Of a stretch of DNA of 64,000 bases, positions 18,172 through 26,400 are shown one piece after another. The translations under genes and the position numbers were made by a program. This DNA is from Verrucomicrobiia bacterium (GTDB lineage Bacteria > Verrucomicrobiota > Verrucomicrobiia > Verrucomicrobiales > Akkermansiaceae). The stretch covers positions 175,995 to 239,994 of the forward strand of contig CANHQJ010000004.1 of NCBI GenBank assembly GCA_947462875.1, written 5' to 3'. Positions within the stretch are counted from its first letter, which is position 1. The number at the start of each line of letters is the position of its first letter. The notes under the pieces are model-generated. The model ran no database searches. It was given only the letters and a program-made list of their open reading frames with translations, and was not told the DNA's origin.

Positions 18172-21100
18172 ATGTACCGCTCCCTAACATTAGAAGAAGA
18201 CCTCGCCTTGAAAAAAGTCATCACCGACCGCACCACCATCGCGGAAACGCAGTTTGCGTGGCGCGAAGTGCTCGGCAAGGACTTCAACGGCTCTCATCCC
18301 GAAATCACCGTCACCTCCGGCGCGACCGAATCGCAATTCTCCCTCGCCCAGGTCGCCGACACCATCGGCAGCGCTCTCACCGACCTGCTCATCTCCCGCC
18401 AAACCAAGCAAGACTCGATCTTCAGCGATTCGAACCGCGCGTTCGTTTCCGCCGTGGCCCACTCGGTCGCGAAGTCGCTCACGAAAAACATCGAGGAAGG
18501 CGGACGTCTGCGTCTCTCGGAAAATGATCTCTATCTGCTCATCGAAAAAGCCCTCGTCGAAAATGACGCCTACGATGTCGCGAAGTCCCTCGCTTTCCGC
18601 CGTTCGTTCGAGCGCAGTGGCGACGTCGATGTGAACACCGCCCCACAAACCATGCCCGTCCGCCTCATCCGCCGCAATGGCAACGTCGTGCCGTGGTCCG
18701 AGACCAAAATCGAGATCGCCGTCCGCAAGGCCTTCCTTTCCATCCGCGAAAATCCCGAGCCATCGCTTGATATCGCCAAGGCCGTCACCGACCGCGTGCG
18801 CACCGGCGAGCAGGCCTTTGTCAACATCGAGGACGTGCAGGACATGGTCGAGGAAGAGCTCGGTCGCGCCGGTTATCTCAAGGCGATGCGCGCCTACATG
18901 GCCTATCGTTTCGAGCGCGCCCGCTACCGCAGCGATCACGAGGAAGTCGTCGAGGACCTCAATCAGGAGTCGATGATCGTCGTCACCGATGAAGAAGGCC
19001 AGTCCGCGTTCTGGGACGGTGCCGACCTGAAAAAACGCATCGCCTTCGCCTCCATCGGCCTCGATCTTTGCCTCACGGAAAATGAAATCGAGCGCGAGCT
19101 GCGTCGTTCCATCGGCTCGGAAATTTCCGCCAATGACCTCAAGCAGACCATCATCCTCAATGCCCGCACGATGATCGAAAAAGATGCCGACTTCGCCAAG
19201 TTTGCCGGTCGCATCCTGCTCACCTACATCTACGAGGAAGTGCTCGGCTGGAACATCCTGCGCGATGGCATCGCCGGCGTGAAAACCGCGCATCGCAATG
19301 CCTTCCGCCGCCACCTCACCCACGGCGTCGCCATCAAGCGCATCCATCCCGATCTGCTCAACTCCTTCAACCTCGACGTCCTCGCCGATGCTCTCGATCC
19401 CAGCGCCGACCTTGATTTCGATTACCTCGGCGTGCAGACCATGTATGACCGCTACCTCATCATCGACAAGACCGGCAGCAAACCACGCCGCCTGGAAACG
19501 CCGCAGTTCTTCTGGATGCGCGTCGCCATGGGCTTGTTCAAAACGGAAGTCGAAAACCGCGAGCAGTGGGTCATCCGCCTCTACAATCTCTACAAAGGCC
19601 GCCGCTTCTGCTCGTCCACGCCGACTCTTTTCAATTCGGGCACACTTCACAGCCAGCTCTCGTCCTGCTACCTCTACAAGGTCGATGACTCGATCGAGTC
19701 CATCATGCAGCGCGGCATCGCCGAAAATGCCTACCTCTCGAAATGGGCGGGCGGCCTCGGTGGTTCGTGGACGGCCGTGCGCGGCACCGGTGGCTACATT
19801 CAGGGCACCAATGGCGAGTCGCAAGGCATCATCCCGTTCCTGAAACTCCACAACGACCAACTCGTCGCCGTGAACCAAGGGGGCAAGCGCCGCGGCTCCG
19901 GCTGCGCCTATCTGGAAACCTGGCACAACGACATCGAGGACTTTCTCAACCTCCGCGTCAACGTTGGTGACGAACGCCGCCGCACGCACGACATGAACAC
20001 TGCGAACTGGATCCCGGACTTGTTCATGAAACGCATGGAAGCCCGCCAGCACTGGACCCTCTTCCGCTCGAACGAAGTGCCCGACCTCCACGACCTCTAC
20101 GGCAAGGCCTTCGAGCAACGCTACGAGGAATACGAGGCCCTCGCCGCCACCGGGAAAATCTGGGCCCGCCAGCTCCCCGCCATCGATCTGTGGAAATCCA
20201 TGCTCAAGATGATCTTCGAAACCGGTCACCCCTGGATCACCTTCAAGGACCCCTGCAACGTGCGCTCGCCCCAGGACCATTGCGGCGTCATTCACAGCTC
20301 GAACCTCTGCACCGAGATCACCCTCAATACCTCCGAGGAAGAAACCGCTGTCTGCAACCTCGGCTCCGTCATTCTCGATACCCATATCAATGAAGATGGC
20401 ATCATCGATCACGATATGCTCAAGGAAACCATCACCGTGGCCATCCGCGCGCTGGATAGCGTGATCGACATCAACTTCTATCCCACCGAGGCCGCCAAGA
20501 CCGCGAACATGCGCCACCGCCCCATCGGCATGGGCGTCATGGGCTTGCAAAACGCCCTCTACAAAAAAGGCCTCGCCTTCAGCTCGCAGGCCGCCGTCGA
20601 GTTCAACGATGAATTCATGGAAGCCATCGCCTACTATGCTTATAGTGCTTCGTCCGACCTCGCCGCCGATCGCGGCACCTACTCCACCTACAAGGGCTCG
20701 AAGTGGGACCGTGGATTGTTGCCACAGGACACCATCGACCTCCTCGAGCAAGAGCGCGGCGTGAAGATCGATACCCCACGCGGCGGCAAAATGGACTGGT
20801 CCTTCGTCCGCGAAAAAATCGCCAAACAAGGCATGCGCAATTCCAACGTGCTCGCCATCGCCCCGACCGCGACGATCTCGAACATCATGGGCACCACGCC
20901 CTGCATCGAGCCAAACTACAAGAACCTGTTCGTGAAATCCAACCTCGCCGGTGACTTCATCATCCTCAACTCCTACCTCGTCAAGGACCTGAAAAAAGCC
21001 GGCCTGTGGAATCAGGAAATGCTCGATCAGTTGAAGTACTTCGACGGCGAACTCGAAGCGATCCCCACGATCCCCGAGCACATCAAAGCCCGCTACCAAA

Positions 21101-21435
21101 CCGCCTTCGGCGTCGGCTACGAAGCCATCGTCGATGCCGCCGCGCGTCGTCAAAAGTGGATCGACCAGGCCCAAAGCGTCAACCTCTTCCTCGCCGACCC
21201 CGACTTCAAGGCCCTCAGCCACATGTACCGTCGCGCCTGGAGCAAAGGTCTGAAAACGACGTATTACCTCCGCACCATGCAAGCCAACAATATCGAGAAA
21301 TCGACCATCAACGTCGCCAAAGAAATCCGCGGCACCATGGCCGGCGAGCAAAAACGCACCTACACCGAAGCCGAAAAGAACGCGTGCAGCCTGGATGCGA
21401 TGATGAATGGCGGCACGTGTGAGGCTTGTCAGTAA
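18172..21435 (+). CDS. nrdA: ribonucleoside-diphosphate reductase alpha subunit with multiple ATP-cones
   Basis: The R1 subunit reduces ribonucleoside diphosphates. At 1087 residues it is far longer than E. coli NrdA (about 760). The extra N-terminus holds one clear ATP-cone (about residues 160-250: VRLIRRNGNVVPWSETKIEIAVRK..) flanked by two more cone-like segments (about 60-145 and 260-360), resembling the large chlamydial NrdA. Catalytic features follow: LSSCYLY, NLCTEI, AVCNLGS, the adjacent tyrosines of TTYYLRTMQ, and the C-terminal redox pair CEAC. Several cones suggest elaborate dATP/ATP control. Its pairing with a Tyr-less NrdB fits class Ic. Confidence 0.95.
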   Translation: MYRSLTLEEDLALKKVITDRTTIAETQFAWREVLGKDFNGSHPEITVTSGATESQFSLAQVADTIGSALTDLLISRQTKQDSIFSDSNRAFVSAVAHSVAKSLTKNIEEGGRLRLSENDLYLLIEKALVENDAYDVAKSLAFRRSFERSGDVDVNTAPQTMPVRLIRRNGNVVPWSETKIEIAVRKAFLSIRENPEPSLDIAKAVTDRVRTGEQAFVNIEDVQDMVEEELGRAGYLKAMRAYMAYRFERARYRSDHEEVVEDLNQESMIVVTDEEGQSAFWDGADLKKRIAFASIGLDLCLTENEIERELRRSIGSEISANDLKQTIILNARTMIEKDADFAKFAGRILLTYIYEEVLGWNILRDGIAGVKTAHRNAFRRHLTHGVAIKRIHPDLLNSFNLDVLADALDPSADLDFDYLGVQTMYDRYLIIDKTGSKPRRLETPQFFWMRVAMGLFKTEVENREQWVIRLYNLYKGRRFCSSTPTLFNSGTLHSQLSSCYLYKVDDSIESIMQRGIAENAYLSKWAGGLGGSWTAVRGTGGYIQGTNGESQGIIPFLKLHNDQLVAVNQGGKRRGSGCAYLETWHNDIEDFLNLRVNVGDERRRTHDMNTANWIPDLFMKRMEARQHWTLFRSNEVPDLHDLYGKAFEQRYEEYEALAATGKIWARQLPAIDLWKSMLKMIFETGHPWITFKDPCNVRSPQDHCGVIHSSNLCTEITLNTSEEETAVCNLGSVILDTHINEDGIIDHDMLKETITVAIRALDSVIDINFYPTEAAKTANMRHRPIGMGVMGLQNALYKKGLAFSSQAAVEFNDEFMEAIAYYAYSASSDLAADRGTYSTYKGSKWDRGLLPQDTIDLLEQERGVKIDTPRGGKMDWSFVREKIAKQGMRNSNVLAIAPTATISNIMGTTPCIEPNYKNLFVKSNLAGDFIILNSYLVKDLKKAGLWNQEMLDQLKYFDGELEAIPTIPEHIKARYQTAFGVGYEAIVDAAARRQKWIDQAQSVNLFLADPDFKALSHMYRRAWSKGLKTTYYLRTMQANNIEKSTINVAKEIRGTMAGEQKRTYTEAEKNACSLDAMMNGGTCEACQ

Positions 21436-21443
21436 AAACAACC

Positions 21444-21474
21444 GATCAGACTGATCCGATAGATCAGTCTGATC
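21444..21474. repeat. perfect 13-bp palindromic hairpin before the second four-helix-bundle gene
   Basis: GATCAGACTGATC (21444-21456) and GATCAGTCTGATC (21462-21474) are perfect inverted copies with a 5-nt loop. No T-run follows, so it is not a classical terminator. The next gene's ATG begins at the base after the repeat. A diverged version recurs inside that gene at 22087-22119. Confidence 0.9.
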
Positions 21475-22257
21475 ATGTCCCCCCAAGCCATGAAAAAAAT
21501 CAGACCAAGTGGCGGCTACAGACATACGGCGAGTTTTCAAACCTCCACCATCATCTACGACGCCACTTACTGGTTTTGCGAAGCCTTCCTCGATCCGCGC
21601 TCCCGCACCAATGACCAAATGGTGCAGGCAGCGCGCAGCGGCAGGCAAAACATCGCGGAGGGGAGTCGCGCCTCCGCGACTTCCTCGCAAACCGAGTTGC
21701 GTCTGGTGAACGTCGCACGCGCCAGCTTGGAGGAATTGCTACTGGACTACGAAGACTACCTACGGCACCGCCGCCTCCCCCAATGGGATATGGAAAGCCC
21801 CGAGGCTCTCGCTGTACGCAATGTGCCGGACAAATTCAAACGAGCGCAGTCCAAGCAACCCAAGCCGATAGATCTAACGGATTTGACAGACGCCCAACGC
21901 TGGGAGCTTTACTCACCGTGGCTTGACCACAAAGACCCCGCGATCCGCGCCAACACACTCATCTGCATCATTCACCAAGCAAACTTCCTCCTCGACCGCC
22001 AAATCGCCAGTTTGGAAGCCGCCTTTATTGAGGAAGGCGGCTACAGCGAGCAACTGGCCACCGCCCGTTTGCAGAAAAGAAAACAAGATCAGTCGGATCT
22101 GACTAATCAGACGGATCAGCAAAAAATCAAGCCACCCCCTTGTCCTGTGTGTGGCAGTCTCATGAGCCTGCGCACAGCAAAGACCGGCAAGAATGCCGGA
22201 CAGTCCTTCTGGGGCTGCACCAGCTACCCCAACTGCAAGGGAACGGTGAAAATCTAA
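21475..22257 (+). CDS. four-helix-bundle suffix-domain protein with C-terminal topoisomerase-type zinc finger
   Basis: A 260-residue protein (ATG 21475; ATG 21490 also possible). Residues about 15-110 are a four-helix bundle (FQTSTIIYDATYWFCEAF, QMVQAARSGRQNIAEGSRAS, LVNVARASLEELLLDYEDYL) related to the S23 family. A helical suffix follows (about 150-200: IRANTLICIIHQANFLLDRQI). A Gln/Asp-rich linker encoded by repeat DNA leads to a Cys4 zinc ribbon (CPVCGS...GCTSYPNCKG) of the topoisomerase I C-terminal type, expected to bind nucleic acid. It resembles the 'four helix bundle suffix' family; function unknown. Confidence 0.8.
   Translation: MSPQAMKKIRPSGGYRHTASFQTSTIIYDATYWFCEAFLDPRSRTNDQMVQAARSGRQNIAEGSRASATSSQTELRLVNVARASLEELLLDYEDYLRHRRLPQWDMESPEALAVRNVPDKFKRAQSKQPKPIDLTDLTDAQRWELYSPWLDHKDPAIRANTLICIIHQANFLLDRQIASLEAAFIEEGGYSEQLATARLQKRKQDQSDLTNQTDQQKIKPPPCPVCGSLMSLRTAKTGKNAGQSFWGCTSYPNCKGTVKI
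22087..22119. repeat. diverged palindrome copy within the coding sequence
   Basis: GATCAGTCGGATC at 22087 differs at one of 13 positions from the right arm of the hairpin at 21462, and a related inverted arm (ATCAGACGGATCAG) follows. In frame it encodes the linker QDQSDLTNQTDQQ. A shorter shared word, CCGATAGATC, occurs at 21457 and 21865. Confidence 0.6.
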
Positions 22258-22269
22258 CACAACAAAAAA

Positions 22270-22347
22270 ATGCTCAAAGCCGGCCTCTACGACGATCTCA
22301 TCACAGAGTCGCTGCTTCTATGGGGTCATCTCTGGCGGCAGTCTTAA
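22270..22347 (+). pseudogene. 25-codon remnant resembling the N-terminus of a DUF3427-type helicase
   Basis: ATG 22270 encodes MLKAGLYDDLITESL and, after ten more codons, a stop. The first residues recall the conserved start of large DEAD/H helicases with a C-terminal DUF3427 domain (M-L-x-x-G-L-Y-x-x-L-I). The rest of such a gene is missing. It begins 12 nt after the four-helix suffix gene. Recognition is from memory of the family and rests on about 14 residues, so this is tentative. Confidence 0.3.
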
Positions 22348-22507
22348 CTGGTAACTTTTTCATTTTTCGTTAGTCAATGATCCTAACTCAAAAAAAGAAA
22401 AATTGGATGGCGAGGCACGCGGGAGATCGCCATGCCCCGTCGCGTATAAAAAGCTGAGCCTCACGCGGCATGGGGAGTGGAGGGTAGGGGGGCTTGATTC
22501 CCCAGGG

Positions 22508-22530
22508 TAGCCCGAGGCGGGCCCGGGCTA
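22508..22530. repeat. 7-bp inverted repeat in a non-coding stretch
   Basis: TAGCCCG and CGGGCTA with a 9-nt GC-rich loop. No T-run. The 262 bp between the helicase-like remnant and the ferritin-like gene show no other recognisable feature. Confidence 0.4.
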
Positions 22531-22609
22531 TTCACGCATTTTTCATCATTGCCGCATCGGGGATTCATGAAGAGGGGGGAGAGTTCGTTTGCCTGTGGGC
22601 GCTACCCTT

Positions 22610-23404
22610 ATGAAAACGAATCGTGACTTGCATCAGGAAAAATGGATCCGGCATTTTGAAAAGAACCGCCTCAACCGCACAGAGCCGGAATGGGACAGTC
22701 CCTTGGCCATGGAGGAGAAAAAACGTCGTGCCCTGGCCTGGTCGCTGGCGGAATACCAGCTCGGCGATGGCGGCGGGCCTTGTTGTCTGATCGCGCGCGA
22801 TGCCGATGCCTACCGCGCCAGCTCGAGCCATACGCAACGCGTCACCGACATGTGGTTTCGCGAGGAAGCGGAGCATTCGCGCCTGCTGAGCGGGGCGGTG
22901 ACGCGCCTGAACGGGACCTTTGTCAACGATACCTTCGCGTTCCGCCAGTTCCAGCGGGTGCGTCGTTTCATGGGCGCGCAGTTCGAGATGCTGGTGCTTC
23001 TGCAGGTGGAAATCATCAGCACGGTGTATTACCGCATCATCCGCAAGCACTGCGGTGACAAGCCGATCGCCGACATGTGCGGGCTGATCCTGCGCGATGA
23101 ATCGGGGCATGTGTCGTATCATCGCGATCGCCTGTGCCAGGACCATCCGCGCGGCTGGAATGTCTGGCAGCGGGCGTGGTTTTATTTCCTCGGCTACGCC
23201 TGCGCGGCGGTGTTGTGGCTGGGGCATGGCCGGGCGCTGCGCGCGATCGGCATGCGGAATGGTGATTTTGTGGCACAGGTGCACCGTGGCCTGCGCGGCT
23301 TTGTGCGATCGGTGATGCGGCGCACGGCCGGAAAGAATGCCGGCGTGAAAGCCTTGACGCCGAACGGGCCCGCGCGCTGGCAACCGCAAAAATCGCTGAC
23401 ATGA
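22610..23404 (+). CDS. ferritin-like diiron-fold protein, unknown function
   Basis: A 264-residue protein with the preferred start ATG 22610 (MKTNRDLHQEKW); an in-frame TTG lies 21 nt upstream. Two carboxylate-His motifs of the ferritin-like four-helix fold are visible: EEAEHSRLL (about residue 85) and RDESGHVSYH (about residue 160), so a dinuclear iron or manganese site is plausible. A hydrophobic helix follows (FYFLGYACAAVLWLG, about 190-205), then a basic tail. This suggests membrane association, as in diiron hydroxylases or oxidases. No homologue is named with confidence and no partner gene is adjacent. Confidence 0.65.
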   Translation: MKTNRDLHQEKWIRHFEKNRLNRTEPEWDSPLAMEEKKRRALAWSLAEYQLGDGGGPCCLIARDADAYRASSSHTQRVTDMWFREEAEHSRLLSGAVTRLNGTFVNDTFAFRQFQRVRRFMGAQFEMLVLLQVEIISTVYYRIIRKHCGDKPIADMCGLILRDESGHVSYHRDRLCQDHPRGWNVWQRAWFYFLGYACAAVLWLGHGRALRAIGMRNGDFVAQVHRGLRGFVRSVMRRTAGKNAGVKALTPNGPARWQPQKSLT

Positions 23405-23417
23405 AGCAATTCTGCCC

Positions 23418-23445
23418 TTGCGCAAATGGTCGTGGCGCATAGGGT
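23418..23445 (+). promoter_or_regulatory. leaderless-type promoter of the dicytochrome gene
   Basis: TTGCGC, a 16-nt spacer and TAGGGT, 7 nt before ATG 23453. It supports that start over the in-frame ATG at 23426, which lies inside the promoter spacer. Confidence 0.55.
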
Positions 23446-23452
23446 GTGTGCG

Positions 23453-26400
23453 ATGAAATCTGCTACCCGAACCCTTGCGATTCTCAGCGCCTTTTCCGCC
23501 GCTTCGGCCACGGCAGCCACCAAAGTCTTCGAAGCCTTCGAGGGCGATGGATTCGGATCATGGAAAGAGGAAGGTAGCGCCTTTGGCAAAGCTCCCATTC
23601 CCGGCATCACCAAAGGCCTGACGGCGGAGCTCACGGCCTATTCCGGCGAGAGCCTGGCCTGCTCCGCGCATGAAGGCGATGCCGCCACGGGCTCGCTCAC
23701 CTCCGCTGACTTTGTCATTCAGGAACCCTACATTGTCTTTTTGATCGCGGGGGGCAACTACCCCGGCAAGACCTGCGTGCAGCTGCTCATCGATGGCAAA
23801 GTGGAAAAAGAAGCCACGGGGAAAAACGCGCTGCGCTGTGACAGCGTGACCTGGGACGTGTCGGCGCTCAAAGGCAAAACCGCGCGCATCCGCCTCGTGG
23901 ATGCGGAGCGCGGGGAGTGGGGCTTCATCGCCGCGGACCACATCATTTTCACCGACTACATGAACCAGAAATTCCCCCCCGTGACCAAGGGCAACAAGCC
24001 CTACACCAAGGGACTGGTGGCCACCCCCGTGTTGCCCGGCGTGACGGTTCCCGAGGGCGTGACGGCGAAGGTGATGGCCGATTACAAAACGCAGAAAGTC
24101 ACCTCGCCCACGGCGCTGTGTTTCGATGAAAAGGGCAACATCTACGTCTCCGAGACCCATCGTTTCCGTTTCGGCATCGAGGATGACCGCGACAATCTTT
24201 ACTGGTATCTCGATGACCTCGCCTCGCAAAAAGTCGAGGACCGGCGCAAGCTGCATGAAAAGTGGAAAGAGAAAAAATCCATCGCCAAGCTCACGGAAAA
24301 ATCCGAAATCGTTAGGCTGTTGATCGATAAAGACGGCGATGGCGTCTGCGAAACCAGCAAGGTGTTTGCCGATGGTTTCAACGATGTGCTCGATGGCACG
24401 GCAGCGGGTGTGTTTGCGCTGGAAGGCACCATTTATCTCGCCAGCATTCCGAACATCTGGACGCTGCGCGATACCAATGGCGACGGCATTTCCGATGAAA
24501 AGAAAGTGCTGCAGGGCGGCTTCGGCGTGCGCATTTCGCTCAGCGGTCACGACCTCAACGGATTCGCGTTAGGTCCCGATGGCATGATCTACGGCACCGT
24601 GGGCGACCGCGCGCTGAGCCTTACCACCAAGGAGGGGAAAACCTATCACTATCCGAACGAGGGCGCGGCCTTCCGTTTCGAGCCCGATGGCTCGCACTTC
24701 GAACTGATCCACACCGGACTGCGGAATCCGAAGGAAATCGCCTTCGATGCGCAGGGCAATGCGATCAGCGTGGACAACAACTCCGACCAGGGAGACAAGG
24801 CGCGCGTCGTTTATATCGTGCCGGGTGGCGACAGCGGATGGCAGATGGAGCATCAGGCGATGCATACGTTTTACAAACAGATCGGCCTGGAGTCCCATCC
24901 CGTCGGCCGCTGGATGGTGGAGCGCATGTGGGAGCCGCAGAATGACGAGCAGCCCGCCTTCATTGTGCCGCCGATGGCCAACCTGACGAGCGGACCTTCC
25001 GGTCTGACCTATCACCCCGGTGCCGGATTTCTGGAATCGGAGCTGGGGCGCTTTCTGATCTGCGACTACCGCGGCGCTTCGGCGGCCTCCGGCATTTATT
25101 CCTTTGCCGTTGCTCCAGAGGGCGCGGGCATGAAGATGGTGGATGCGCGTGAGTTCAACTGGGGTGTGGCCGCCACCGATGTTGAGTATTCCTACGATGG
25201 CAAGCTGGTCGTGGCCGACTACAAAGGTGGCTGGACCTCGCACGAAGATGGTCGGATCTATTCGTTGGATGCAGGGGATAAGACCTATCGTGCCGATGCC
25301 GTCAAACAAGCGAAACAGTGGTTTGCCGAAGGTTTTGCCAAACGCAGCACCACGGAGCTGACCGGCATGCTGGCTCATCCGGACATGCGTGTGCGCCTGC
25401 GTGCGCAGATTGAGTTGACCCGTCGTCCCGATGGCTACGCCGCGCTTGAGACCGGTTTGCAATCGCGCAATGCCTTCGCACGCCTGCACTCGATCTGGGG
25501 CATGGGGATCATCGCGCGCCGTGGCATAGTCGCCGCGGCAGGAGCCGATGGCTTCGCGCCCGTGCCTGATGCCAGCAAGATGAAATTGGCGACTGGGCAT
25601 CTTACCGCCTTGCTGAAAGACTCCGATGCCGAAATCCGCACGCAGGCCTTGAAGATGCTGGCGGATGTCAAAGGCCTGCCGCTGGCGACCTTGCCGATGG
25701 CGGCGCTGCTGAAAGATGAGTCCAAGCGTGTGGTATTTCACGCTGCCATTTTGATCGCCAAGCAAGACGGGAAATTTCTGGTGCCGCAGATTGTGGACAT
25801 GCTCAAGGAGAACCAGAACAAAGACCCCTTTCTGCGCCATGCCGGAGCCTACGCGCTGTCCAAAATTCTGCCCGAGCAGCAATTCAACGCCCTGCGCGCC
25901 GAGACGGATCCATCCGTGCGCTTGGCGGTCGTGGTGGCGCTGCGCCGTCTCAAGAGCCCGCTGTTGCAAGACTTTGTCGCCGATGAAAATCCGCGTGTGG
26001 CTGATGAAGCGATCCGCGCGATCCACGATCAGATGCTGGAAGACAGCCGCCCCGCGGTGGCGTCCTTGTTAGAAAAAACCCAGGGCGTGAAACGCACCGA
26101 GATGATGTGGCGGCGTCTGCTGCACAGCGCCTTCCGCGTGGGTGGTGCGGAGAATGCCAAACGCTTGCTGAATGCCGCCAGTGACGAGCAACTGTCCAAG
26201 CCCGTGCGCGAAGAGGCGATTCGTCTGCTGGCGCTATGGCCCAAGCCATTTCCCGTGGAGCAATCGATCGGCTTCTGGGCTCCCTTGCCCGAGCGCAAGG
26301 CCGATGAGATCAAACCCGTGCTCACCGAGGGCATGCCCGCCTTGATCCGCGGCGGTGGCCCCGTTCTGGCCAAGGCACTGGGCTTGGTGGACCAGTATCA

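Noticed and set aside
21444..21474. Rho-independent terminator of nrdA
   Set aside because: The hairpin is perfect but AT-balanced, has no T-run, and abuts the next start codon; it fits a repeat element better.
18190..21690. A 1166-codon open frame antisense to nrdA
   Set aside because: Its protein is a low-complexity Gly/Asp/His/Val-rich mirror of a GC-rich gene with strong codon bias. NrdA on the other strand is unmistakable.
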